A stretch of 64,000 nt of DNA from Protonemura montana (lineage: Eukaryota; Arthropoda; Insecta; Plecoptera; Nemouridae), in NCBI GenBank assembly GCA_947568835.1, contig OX387611.1, positions 500,001 to 564,000 of the forward strand, read 5' to 3'. Position numbers and translations under genes: made by a program. This document shows positions 1 to 10,984 of the stretch, piece by piece. How positions within the stretch are numbered: position 1 is the first letter of the stretch; each line of letters starts with the position of its first letter. The notes beneath the pieces are model-generated. The model saw only the letters and a program-made list of their open reading frames with translations, searched no databases and was not told the DNA's origin.

Positions 1-420
1 ATTAATATAACATTTGGAATCAATTTTTTATTTTATTCAGACTCAGTCGGTTATTTGTTGACATTGACATGTACATCGAGTACTCGGCAATTACCGCACG
101 AGTAATCGTACATCGTAGTCAAGAGCGGCTGATTGTGTGATTGATAAAACTTAAACTGTTCTACGACGAAACTATTCCTCGTAACAATGATAAGCAATCA
201 AGCAATGGTCACAAGCACGCAATGCCTCGCTATGCTGCTTGGAAATATTATCGATGCGTAAGTTACACGAGCTGTTTTAAAATTTCTAGCCACCACTGAG
301 TCAACACTTGTCAAAGTTGAACGTTTACAATTTTTGTTGATATTCAGAAAATATAAACAGTGTTCAATTGTGCTTTTTAATTTTTTTAAATTCCTTAATC
401 GAATAAAAACAACAGTTAAT

Positions 421-608
421 TCAATATTCTTTAGGTTGACCCTTGATTCTAGTGGCAAGTTGTGCTTCCAGTGACCCTGGTAAGGTTATTATAAAACAAG
501 TATGCTCTGGTATTCTATGACAGGTGCAGGTGAATTATTCAAGTTGTGAGTCAACTGCTTGTCAAGTGCGAGTAAAGTGCTGGCCAAGTTTTTAGTCCGA
601 AACAAGCG
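421..608 (+). promoter_or_regulatory. Promoter and 5' UTR of receptor copy 1
   Basis: A 188-bp block that recurs with the same length and only a few substitutions before copies 2 and 3. It holds a TATA box (TATAAAA, 490-496) exactly 119 bp before the ATG in all three copies. A start site about 30 bp downstream would give a 5' UTR of about 90 nt. The block is better conserved than the sequence upstream of it, which supports a real core promoter. The transcription start is inferred, not seen. Confidence 0.65.
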
Positions 609-887
609 ATGCACACCGAAGTTCTGGTCGTGCTTTTGGCGGCCATCTTTGCCGTTCCATGTCAATCGGAGGATGGGCGTTGTGTGGATCATCTGCAGGA
701 GCTCGGCGCGGTCAAGATTGACCTTGAGGAGCCGGTTAACTGGGAAGGAGCGCGGCTGGCTTGCTGCGACCAACACTTGGTTCTCTTGGCTTCTTACGAG
801 AAGCTGAACGAAGAGGAGAGAGCGCTTTGTGGCGACCAGTTGGTACCATTCAGTGAGCAGCATAGATATCCATGTCTGCCAGGGCAT
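609..887 (+). CDS. Copy 1 exon 1 (signal peptide module)
   Basis: 93 codons ending CAT|gtaagt, phase 0. After the signal peptide come an invariant stretch (RCVDHLQELGAVK), a copy-specific block (EGARLACCDQHLVLLAS), an invariant stretch (LNEEERALCGDQLVP) and a copy-specific end. ATG 609 is chosen because it opens the signal peptide and is shared by all four copies. Confidence 0.85.
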
Positions 888-3800
888 GTAAGTATTATTT
901 TTGTATTTCTTCGACAAATGCAGTACGTGAGTTTTGCCACTTAATTTGAATTTAGTTTTCACCATTTTTTCGATTTCTTAAGGAAATTCGTTTCGTTATT
1001 TCTCGCAGTCTACCCGTATTTGAGACTGGTCTACGCTCAATCCATATTTTTTGACAACAATGCGAGATAAACATGTGTCGATATTTAGAGGCTTAATTAT
1101 TTAATTTTAAAAGGTTTTTAAAGCGCCATCACGGGGCCACTGATTTAACCACTTGACGTTTGCTAAGCAGAAGGTTAAACAGAAATGCTAAGACTGAATT
1201 TCCAGTAAATCAAATGATTTATATGGATATAAATACAAATATCAACTATAGAAATATCATGACATCATATCTTTGTTATCGAGTCCAGCGCTAAAAATAA
1301 AAACCTTAAATACGAACTGTTGCTTGTTTTCAGAGTCATAAATTGTATTTATAAAAGTTATCTTTGAATCATTGCATATCAAGTGCCCGTCACTCAAAAC
1401 CTTCACTATCAGGTCATTCCATATCAAGTGCCCGTCACTCGAAACCTTCACTATCAGGTCATTCCATATCAAGTGCCCGTCACTCAAAACCTTCACTATC
1501 AGGTCCTTCCATATCAAGTGCCCGTCACTCGAAACCTTCACTATCAGGTCATTCCATATCAAGTGCCCGTCACTCGAAACCTTCACTATCAGGTCATTCC
1601 ATATCAAGTGCCCATCACTCAAAACCTTCACTATCAGGTCATTGCATATCAAGTGCCCGTCACTCAAAACCTTCACTATCAGGTCATTCCATATCAAGTG
1701 CCCGTCACTCGAAACCTTCACTATCAGGTCATTGCATATCAAGTGCCCGTCACTCAAAACCTTCACTATCAGGTCATTGCATATCAAGTGCCCGTCACTC
1801 AAAACCTTCACTATCAGGTCATTCCATATCAAGTGCCCGTCACTCAAAACCTTCACTATCAGGTCATTCCATATCAAGTGCCCGTCACTCAAAACCTTCA
1901 CTATCAGGTCATTGCATATCAAGTGCCCGTCACTCAAAACCTTCACTATCAGGTCATTCCATATCAAGTGCCCGTCACTCAAAACCTTCACTATCAGGTC
2001 ATTCCATATCAAGTGCCCGTCACTCAAAACCTTCACTATCAGGTCATTCCATATCAAGTGCCCGTCACTCGAAACCTTCACTATCTCAGAATTTGACGAA
2101 ATTTTCAGGAGGTTTAGAACACCGAAAATAAACAATCCTTTAAAATTGTTTTTGCCCTGCACCTGGCGGTTTGCCCGTGGCAGGGGATGGAAAAACAAAA
2201 TATTTCACTTCTTGCCCCGCACGTCCTTTCACTATATTCACTCTAGCGTTTGAAAAAAATAAACTTAAAAGAATGAGACTAGTTCTTAAATGATAATCGT
2301 GATTCAAATAGCAACGAAAAATACATTAAATGCTTACATTATCAAGTTTTGGGGTGGAATAAATCCACTCTTACATTTCACATTTCACGTTTCAACAACT
2401 AATTTTTAATAACGTGTTTTTTTTTTCAAGCATTTCCAGCTTATTATCTTTTCATAAAAAAAAATTAACCATTTACAGACATGTGATCACAAGTAATGAT
2501 TGTTTATTGTATGGATGTGTGTGCAATTAGTTGTGTTCCTGATGCACGTCTGTTCCAAGCATGGTCCAATCTAATCACCCGTTAATTGATAAATTGTAGT
2601 GAATTTTCAATTTAAAAATTCTTTGTACGTCAAAGAATTTTTATTACTCAAAATTTTTTTTGTGTCACTCGGACTTATCACTCTTGAAAATCCAAATTAT
2701 GAAAATTCTACATTCTTGTAAGGAAATGGGTTCTTGAATTGGCTATGCAGCTATTGGCTGCTGTCCTTAAGGTTTGAGAGATCGAGCCTTTTCTGGATGT
2801 GCCAAACGCCTCCTTGACGGAAACATAGTCATTCTTGCCCAGCGTTGCTCGTCTCACATCGTCTCAATTGTAAAAACATTTCACTAGGTCAACTGTGGCT
2901 CGGTCAATTGGTTTTGCTGGCTTCGGATTCGGGGTTGACAAAATTCAATTTGCCAGGAAGAGCTTTTGCCTTGAGGACCTTGCGGACCAGGGGTGGAAAA
3001 AATATACATATAAATTTTAACCCTTAATAACTCAAGAAGTTATTTTCTTTTCTTGACTTACTTTTTTTTCAAGCATCTCCTGCTTATTATCTCCTTAAAA
3101 AAATCATTAACAGCCCTAGAATCAGAAACTATAATTTTTAAATTAAATAGATGTGTATGAAAATAGATGTGTTTTTGCGTGTGTTTGTTGAGCATGAATC
3201 ATGCAATTTAAGGGTTAAGTCAAGGTCACTCCAAGTGAAGATCGGGTTAAGTTCGGGTGAAGTTCGGGTGAAGTTCGGGTGAAGTTCGGGTGAAGTTCGG
3301 GTGACCATGAGAGTGCCTGATCCATTTATTTGAAATTTCGATTTACAAGCAATACAATTTTTTTAAATAGTGTTTCTATTTTTTATACTAATCTATATTT
3401 TTAAGCTTATACAAGCTTATACAAGCTTATACAAGCTTATATAAGCTTGTATAAGCTTATACAAGCTTATACAAGCTTATACAAGCTCATACAAGCTTAT
3501 ACAAGCTTATACAAGCTTATACAAGCTTATACAAGCTTATACAAGCTTTTACAAGCTTATACAGGCTTATACAAGCTTATACAAGCTTATACAAGCTTAT
3601 ACAAGCTTATACAAGCTTATACAAGCTTATACAAGCTTATACAAGCTTATACAAGCTTATACAAGCTTATACAAGCTTATACAAGCTTATACAAGCTTAT
3701 ACAAGCTTATACAAGCTAACACAGGCTTATAAAAGCTTATACAAGCTTATACAAGCTTAAACAAGCTTATACAAGCTTATACAAGCTTATACAAGCTTAT

Positions 3801-6800
3801 ACAAGCTTATACAAGCTAACACAGGCTTATAAAAGCTTATACAAGCTTATACAAGCTTAAACAAGCTTATACAAGCTTATACAAGCTTATACAAGCTTAT
3901 ACAAGCTTATACAAGCTAACACAGGCTTATAAAAGCTTATACAGGCTTATACAAGCTTATACAAGCTTATACAAGCTTATACAGGCTTATACAAGCTTAT
4001 AAAAGCTTATACAAGCTTATACAAGCTTATACAAGCTTATACAAGCTTAAACAAGCTAACACAGGCTTATAAAAGCTTATACAGGCTTATACAAGCTTAG
4101 TAAAGCTCATAAAAGTTGATAAAGCTTATAAAAGTTTATACAAGCTTATACAAGCTTAAACAAGCTAACAAGGTTTCCAGTTTTAGTTTTACAAACGTTC
4201 CTCTTGGCTTGCAGATTAATGAGACCAATTGGACGGCCGTGAATTTGACATCGGGGAGAATTCAAAATGTCAACAGAAACTTCAAGTTCTCCTGCGTCTT
4301 GTGCCAACTTGACGTCGTTGAGTTTCCACAAAGACTTTATTACTTTTCCTGTAAGTAAACCGTTTCTGAGAAAATAAATAGTGTTTAACGACCTATTGTT
4401 GTTTCAACAGGTCCTGTTGCACAGGTCAATACAAAGGATAATAATTAGGTTCTAGCACGTGACCTACGTCTTTCAAAGAGCAATAAGGGACGAATGCGGT
4501 TCCCTTAGTGCTCTCCCAAACTTCTCTCCCAAACAGGACTGGTCATGTGTATGATGGTCACCCATCCAATACCTGACATAGCGCAGTTTTGCTTAACTTT
4601 CATCCCTCCAACCTCTCTCCCGAACAGAACTGGTCATGTGTATGATGGTCTCCCATCCAATACCTGACCCAGCGCAGTGTTAATTTACTTTCATCCCTCG
4701 AACCTCTCTCCCGAAGAGAACTGGTCATGTGTATGATGGTCACCCATCCAATACCTGACCCAACGCAGTGTTAATTAACTTTCATCTCTCCAGCCTCTCT
4801 CCCGAAGAGAACTGGTCATGTGTATGATGGTCACCCATCCAATACCTGACCCAACGCAGTGTTAATTAACTTTCATCTCTCCAGACTCTCTCCCGAAGAG
4901 AACTGGTCATGTGTATGATGGTCACCCATCCAATACCTGACCCAGCGTAGTGTTGCTTAACTTTCATCCCTCCAACCTCTCTCCCGAACAGAACTGGTCA
5001 TGTGTATGATGGTCACCCATCCAATACCTGACCCAGCGCAGTGTTGCTTAACTTTCATCCCTCCAACCTCTCTCCCGAACAGAACTGGTCATGTGTATGA
5101 TGGTCACCCATTCAATACCTGACCCAGCGCAGTGTTGCTTAACTTTCATCCCTCCAACCTCTCTCCCGAACAGAACTGGTCATGTGTATGATGGTCACCC
5201 ATCCAATACCTGACCCAGCGCAGTGTTGCTTAACTTTCATCCCTCCAACCTCTCTCACGAACAGAACTGGTCATGTGTATGATGGTCACCCATCCAATAC
5301 CTGACCCAGCGCAGTGTTGCTTAACTTTCATCCCTCCAACCTCTCTCCCGAACAGAACTGGTCATGTGTATGATGGTCACCCATTCAATACCTGACCCAG
5401 CGCAGTGTTGCTTAACTTTCATCCCTCCAACCTCTCTCCCGAACAGAACTGGTCATGTGTATGATGGTCACCCATCCAATACCTGACCCAGCGCAGTGTT
5501 GCTTAACTTTCATCCCTCCAACCTCTCTCACGAACAGAACTGGTCATGTGTATGATGGTCACCCATCCAATACCTGACCCAGCGCAGTGTTGCTTAACTT
5601 TCATCCCTCCAACCTCTCTCACGAACAGAACTGGTCATGTGTATGATGGTCACCCATCCAATACCTGACCCAGCGCAGTGTTGCTTAACTTTCATCCCTC
5701 CAACCTCTCTCACGAACAGAACTGGTCATGTGTATGATGGTCACCCATCCAATACCTGATCCAGCGCAGTGTTGCTTAACTTTCATCACTCCAACCTCTC
5801 TCCCGAACAGAACTAGTCATGTGTATGATAGTCACCCATCCAATACCTGACCCAGCGCAGTGTTGCTTAACTTTCATCCCTCCAACCTCTCTCCCGAACA
5901 GAACTAGTCATGTGTATGATAGTCACCCATCCAATACCTGACCCAGCGCAGTGTTGCTTAACTTTCATCACTCCAACCTCTCTCCCGAACAGAACTAGTC
6001 ATGTGTATGATAGTCACCCATCCAATACCTGACCCAGCGCAGTGTTGCTTAACTTTCATCCCTCCAACCTCTCTCACGAACAGAACTGGTCATGTGTATG
6101 ATGGTCACCCATCCAATACCTGACCCAGCGCAGTGTTGCTTAACTTTCATCCCTCCAACCTCTCTCACGAACAGAACTGGTCATGTGTATGATGGTCACC
6201 CATCCAATACCTGATCCAGCGCAGTGTTGCTTAACTTTCATCACTCCAACCTCTCTCCCGAACAGAACTAGTCATGTGTATGATAGTCACCCATCCAATA
6301 CCTGACCCAGCGCAGTGTTGCTTAACTTTCATCCCTCCAACCTCTCTCCCGAACAGAACTAGTCATGTGTATGATAGTCACCCATCCAATACCTGACCCA
6401 GCGCAGTGTTGCTTAACTTTCATCCCTCCAACCTCTCTCACGAACAGAACTGGTCATGTGTATGATGGTCACCCATCCAATACCTGATCCAGCGCAGTGT
6501 TGCTTAACTTTCATCACTCCAACCTCTCTCCCGAACAGAACTAGTCATGTGTATGATAGTCACCCATCCAATACCTGACCCAGCGCAGTGTTGCTTAACT
6601 TTCATCCCTCCAACCTCTCTCACGAACAGAACTGGTCATGTGTATGATGGTCACCCATCCAATACCTGACCCAGCGCAGTGTTGCTTAACTTTCATCCCT
6701 CCAACCTCTCTCACGAACAGAACTGGTCATGTGTATGATGGTCACCCATCCAATACCATCTCACAAGACAACCGCATTGGTGTGTTATCAATAAGCAAAA

Positions 6801-8695
6801 GGCCAGTAAGCAAACCATTTTTTTTTTTTTTTTTAGGTATAGAAAACCTCTATTTTCAATTTGTCACAAACTTGTTAACGAGCGTCATCATCCGCCGCGA
6901 CTGCAGCTTCAACGACGAGATCTTCCACGGTGTCTGGCTTCCAAGGATCTCCAGGTGGGAGCTCGTCTGGAATGAGAGCTGCACTCTCGACGAGCAGTTC
7001 TTCAACGAGGAGTATTACATTCAGTTCCTGAACTCGTCTGACATCAAACGTCGCCATGAGGAAGTATTATATAACTTCACCACAGCTTCTGTAGACACAA
7101 ACACTTTCCATGAGGTCGTACTGCTTGTCGAACGAGAGGTGGAGTTTCGCAACGAAATGTCCGAACGTATCATCCATGACCTCGTCATCATCACGGCAAA
7201 ACTCGTCCTAGAATCTGACTTTATTGTTTCAACAGAGCCACGCGTCTCCCTGATAGTAGCCGATTTAGAAGGCAGTGAGTCAGTTGAGGGGTTCATGTTA
7301 GACTTCGATTTCCGCAAAATTGATGGGCGTGACAACATCACGGTGAATAGGAAGCCGACGACGCAAGGATTAGCCCCGTTTGCGTTGGACGTTTCAGCGA
7401 GGCTTTTGGAAGCTCACACGCGTGTAGCCTTTGTAGTCGTCTGGAAAAACCCTAATTCTGATAAGTTTGTCGGTCAGAAGGCCGTCTATGCACAATTTAT
7501 TGAAGTGACAGTGATGTTTCCTCGCCAGGGCGAGGTGTCTGCGTGGTCGTTTGCGTCTTACGGCAACCACCATGTAGACATCATGTACGATAAATCGGTG
7601 ATGATTGATAGCTACGGATTTAATAACTTTGTATCTTGTTTTGCGTGGAACAAAGACCTCGGTGATTGGTCGCGTGAGGGCTGCAAGACGTTGTTCAGCA
7701 ATAGAGGTAATTTCAGCGCCTGTCGTTGTAGCGGCAAGTATTTTGCCATACAGGACGGCGTTCCGATCGCAAGGTTTGCCTTGAAGAAAGGCTGGGTAAT
7801 TGATAAGCAAGCAATTCTCAACAACCCATGGACAGACTTCTTGAAGGACAAACCTAGTCTTATGGCAGCTGCCGCCATCGAGTGTTTTCTGTCAGTACTT
7901 GGTTTGGGTTCCATCTTTGGCACGGCTATCGTCTTTAAGCAATGGCGGGAAAACTCGGGGCACAAGATCCTCTTGCACATGGTCCTGGCACTGACTTGCA
8001 ACCTAGTTGTCGGTTTCACCGTCAGCTTTGTGCGCATGACAACAGAGAGCGTTGGTTGTCTTGTCTACGGCGTGCTACGTCACTACTCGTTCCTCGCCAT
8101 GTTTCTCTGGATGCTGGTGTTATCCTGCCTCCAGCTGAAGAGGCTGACCACCTTGGCCGGTGCCAAGGCGACCACTCACCTTCTCCTGAAGGTGTCAACG
8201 TTTGCCTGGGGCGTACCGTTAGTGCCTATCATCATTCTGCTAAGTTGGAACCTCGGCTTCTACCAGACCGACCGGTTCGACCGAGGATACTGCTATCCCG
8301 AGGGAATCGTCCTTCAAGTGACGGTCCTGGGACCGGCAGGAATCATCTTGTTTGTCAACTTCTGCATCTTCGTCAAGATTGTGATGCACATCTTCAAGGA
8401 AAGCGGTGAGGAGGGAATTACGCGACACAGCAAGAACCAGAAGGCTGAGCAATTGAACAAGCTCAAGACCAGCTTCTTCATCTTTTTTCTGTTCGGGTTC
8501 ACCTGGGTCTTCCACATCTTTGCTGAAGAGCGCATCATTGTCAGCGACTTCCTCTTCGAGTATTTGTTTCTCATGACGGCCACCACGCACATCGTCACTT
8601 TGTCACTCTTCTTTGTAGTATTTCAGGAGTCTACGAGGAAGAATTGGGTCAAGTTGATCAGCAAAGCGGCCAGCAAACTGATGCGAAGGTCTTGA
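609..8695 (+). CDS. Adhesion-type GPCR, copy 1 (exon 3 missing)
   Basis: Spliced model: exons 609-887, 4215-4350 and 6837-8695, 757 aa. It starts with a signal peptide (MHTEVLVVLLAAIFAVPC). A cysteine-bearing N-terminal module follows, then a long glycosylatable ectodomain, a GPS-like module (C-x-W, W-x4-GC, then CRCSGKYFA), seven hydrophobic helices with class B2 signatures (FLWML in helix 3, AWGVP in helix 4, FGFTWVFHIF in helix 6) and a short basic tail. It is probably a surface receptor signalling through G proteins; the ligand is unknown. Compared with copies 2-4 the 369-nt exon 3 and intron 3 are absent. The flanking exons meet in phase 1, so the frame survives (TGT at the junction). 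I see no stop or frameshift. The residue usually needed for GPS self-cleavage (HL/T) is replaced by GK/Y, so the protein is probably uncleaved. Confidence 0.8.
1372..2085 (+). repeat. 45-bp minisatellite, about 16 units
   Basis: Direct repeats in intron 1 of copy 1, with unit core CATATCAAGTGCCCGTCACT and alternating A/G and C/G variants. The period is a multiple of three, so long open frames run through it on both strands. They are by-products of the repeat. No equivalent array is seen in copies 2-4. Confidence 0.95.
2100..3240. other. Intron 1 of copy 1, no gene seen
   Basis: AT-rich intron sequence between two minisatellites. Two blocks (about 2400-2560 and 3050-3240) look like diverged copies of each other (TTCAAGCAT...GCTTATTATCT in both). 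No exon or known element was recognised. Confidence 0.5.
3243..3305 (+). repeat. 11-bp tandem repeat, about 5 units
   Basis: Short perfect direct repeat of GGGTGAAGTTC in intron 1 of copy 1. Confidence 0.9.
3403..4165 (+). repeat. 10-bp minisatellite (ACAAGCTTAT), about 76 units
   Basis: Direct repeats of a 10-bp unit centred on the palindrome AAGCTT, ending about 50 bp before exon 2. Variant units (ACAGGCTTAT, ACAAGCTAAC) form higher-order blocks. The same array sits at the same place in copies 2, 3 and 4 with about 100, 27 and 14 units, so it predates the gene duplications. Confidence 0.97.
4215..4350 (+). CDS. Copy 1 exon 2
   Basis: 136 nt between CTTGCAG and GTAAGT, phase 0 in and phase 1 out. 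It encodes INETNWTAVNLTSG...FSCVLCQLDVVEFP, with a C-x2-C pair shared by all copies. Confidence 0.8.
4383..6757 (-). repeat. 5S-derived SINE remnant with 91-bp head satellite, about 25 units
   Basis: On the minus strand, a SINE 3' end and degenerate body (4383-4505) are followed by about 25 direct 91-bp units. Each unit, read on the minus strand, carries 5S rRNA-like sequence: AAGTTAAGCAACA (box A-like) and, at the same 20-nt spacing as in 5S genes, GGATGGGTGACC (box C-like). Variants (CACGAACAG/CCCGAACAG, ACTGGTC/ACTAGTC) recur in blocks, showing higher-order duplication. Copies 2-4 have only 3-4 units here. Open frames running through it are by-products. Confidence 0.85.
6837..8695 (+). CDS. 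Copy 1 exon 4 (ectodomain, GPS, 7TM)
   Basis: 1859 nt after a long T tract ending TTTTAG. It begins with two bases of a split codon, as in the other copies. It encodes the second half of the ectodomain, a GPS-like module with CRCSGKYFAIQDG, seven membrane helices and a tail ending MRRS, then TGA. Confidence 0.9.
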
Positions 8696-8740
8696 AATTA
8701 TGGCAATAAGTACGACAAGCGCTTTAAGGAGGGGTTTGAT

Positions 8741-8812
8741 ATTTATAAATTGTTGATGACGAGGCTGTGATGGAAATAAATCATGAATTTGATGACCAGG
8801 CTGTGATGGACA
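8741..8812 (+). repeat. 36-bp minisatellite, about 2 units, with AATAAA
   Basis: Two units of the family GATGACCAGGCTGTGATGGA lie just after the stop codon. An AATAAA at 8775-8780 lies inside a unit and is a candidate polyadenylation signal. Copies 2, 3 and 4 have about 3, 26 and 11 units at the same place. Confidence 0.85.
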
Positions 8813-9494
8813 TGAGACATGGTTTTGTTGTGTGTTGGTTATGTTTGGTTCTTGTCTTTTAGTTGCGTTTGTTGTATGTTTGTTTTTGTTCCATTGATAA
8901 AAAAGTCGCACATTTTTCTTTCCTTGGATGATTACCAACTTTTTTTTCCTTTCTAAATCAATGTTACTACGGTCTTATTTGCACCACTGACAAATGTTTT
9001 AGCACAGGAATCAAATGGCAGTGTTCTCCATATAACAAATATAATACAGTTATGCCTGGCAATATTTTTTCTCGTTTAAAAAATCAGATTTTAATAAAAA
9101 ACATATTTTTCCATGTAGGATTTCAGTGTTTTTTCGGAACAACATAATATTTGAATGTTCCTTTTCAGAGCGTTTTTTTGTATTTGTGTTAATATCTCCT
9201 TTATCATCTCAAAAATACCATTAAATCAGGAAATACACACCAACACACTTGACCTTTTAACCGAACCTCAGCCGAGTTTAGCTTGATGTTGGTTAAATCA
9301 GCTTTTATTAATAAAAAAACCGGGTGTAGCTGTATCTTATTGATACGGCCGATATTTAAGCGTGACTACGTTCAACTACCGTGTAGCCACGTAGGTCAAC
9401 TACAGTACTGACCATATTTCACATATTTCACATGGGTTGTGTTTTCATATCTAATTTACATGCTGAAGGACTTTACAGATTGGGATGGAAGTGT
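8813..9494. other. 3' flank of copy 1, part of the duplicated unit
   Basis: No gene. The sequence up to about 9310 matches the flank of copy 4 (to about 51755; shared CCGAACCTCAGCCGAGTTTA), so the original duplication unit reached at least this far. Confidence 0.6.
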
Positions 9495-9945
9495 CATCTT
9501 GCGATATATATTTTATTTTTTACCATTAGTCTAATGACGAGTGCTTAAGTCGCCGCCTCCTCTCACGCCTCCAATATTTATTTTATAGAAAATAAAAAAA
9601 AGCACTTTTAGAGAACTGTCTGAACTATTGAATGATAATAAGTCGCATTCTGTCCTTTGTTTCCTGTAGGCTGTAGGGCTTGTTACACATTTGCCATTTT
9701 GCGTAATTTAACATTGGTCTTATGGAGAGCATTAATAACGCCAACCCCTCTAACGCCTCCAATATTTATTTTATCGAAAATAAAAAAAAAAATTACTTTT
9801 AGAGAATTGTCTGAACTGTTGAATGATAATAAGTCGCACTCTATACTTAGCTTCCTGTAAGGCTGTAAAGCTTGTTACACATTGGCTATTTTGGAGAGCA
9901 AATCCGTACATGCCTCCCTATATAATGCGCTTTAAGACGTAGTCA
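9495..9945 (-). mobile_element. Dispersed repeat with two internal halves (MITE-like)
   Basis: About 450 bp made of two roughly 190-bp related halves, each with GCCTCCAATATTTATTTTAT. An inverted copy lies at 32129-32592. No coding capacity. Both copies begin near ATCTTGCGATATATA and end near ACGTAGTCACGTC. I see no clear terminal inverted repeats, so the class is open. Confidence 0.6.
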
Positions 9946-10033
9946 CGTCAAAAACCACATTAAGTTAAAAACATTTAAATTAAAAAAAATCTCAAGCTAA
10001 AATCACATGATTGTCTCAGCATTCATTTTTCAG

Positions 10034-10245
10034 AAAGTTCAGAAACTCTGCAGTATTTGTTTTCAAAGTTGAACGTGTTCTTGGCCTCGCTTTACAAGCA
10101 AGTTTGCTGGACAGTTTGCTCTCAACTCTTCACAAGGTTTTGTCATCAAATCTCCCAACTCTTGACCTCCAGACTCAACTCCATGCAAGAGCGTATTGCT
10201 GCTCTTTGCAGCGATACCATGTTGTACTTTCTTACTTATAATTAG
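10034..10245 (+). CDS. Orphan terminal exon, function unknown
   Basis: An acceptor (ATTCATTTTTCAG, ending 10033) opens a 70-codon frame (with 2 bases of a split codon) ending in TAG, with AATAAA 34 nt later at 10279-10284. The peptide (LYKQVCWTVCSQLFTRFCHQ within it) is amphipathic and helical-looking with several cysteines. I do not recognise the family. No upstream exons are visible between copy 1 and this point, so it is probably a gene remnant stranded by rearrangement. Confidence 0.4.
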
Positions 10246-10984
10246 CCAATTACCAGAACCAGAAAACCAATTTACCTGAATAAAAGTTCTTGCGATTGCG
10301 TTGAGTGGTCAATAGAGAGATTGGATTTTACCGCATTGGAATGTGCGTAAGATTCAGGACATTTTTACCAGCGGCCCTTCACGAGGTTTTATCCCTCGGT
10401 CAAAATAGACTCTGAAGTTCGTTCAAAAAACGATCATCATTTACGAGTCGATGCAAATATGATTGTAACCATCAAAGAATTGAAATCAAGAAATCGATCG
10501 ATTTTCAATTTTTTAATTTTTATCTCCTCTAAGAATTTTGGTGGGTATTTTCTTGTCTCACTTCAAGCGCAGAGCAATGAAAACATCAGTCTTGCGATAA
10601 GAAGGCTTAGCGAATAGCGATGACTTATTTGCAAGGACACGAGAAATCATCATTTTACAGCGCGCGAACGCACTTGGCGTTCCGCATTTCTTGTGCTAGA
10701 AAATCGATTAAAATTGATTTAAAATCTGGATGTTGTCACAAACTCAATGATATCAAGAAAATAATGAAATATTTGAATGAAAATACACTTCTTTTCAGAA
10801 AATTACGATATTTTTAACCTGATTAAAAAAACATCCCTTGGCTGAAATCTAGAGGTTGGGCTGCAACTCAGCAGAGCAATAGCACGAGCCGCCCCTCCTG
10901 AACATACATTGTGTTATTGTGGAAATAAAACATTATTGGTTTGTACAGACAAACAGCAGATTCCCTGCACTTTAGTGTTAACAA
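10246..10984. other. Spacer, no feature recognised
   Basis: AT-rich spacer. A short open frame at 10620-10817 shows no splice sites, family likeness or repeats. I see nothing else in it. Confidence 0.5.

Noticed and set aside
489-965. 158-aa antisense frame over exon 1 and promoter, seen in several copies
   Set aside because: It is a shadow of a highly conserved sense exon; no splice or promoter signal on the minus strand.
1257-2253. Long repetitive open frames on both strands
   Set aside because: They follow from the 45-bp period being a multiple of three in a minisatellite; no start context, and an intronic position.
4503-6757. A cluster of true 5S rRNA genes
   Set aside because: Only the middle part of 5S is present and the rest of each unit is SINE sequence; neither end of a 5S gene is complete.
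7942-8409. Second open frame within the 7TM exon, conserved in all four copies
   Set aside because: Conservation is explained by the overlapping receptor frame, and lengths vary between copies.
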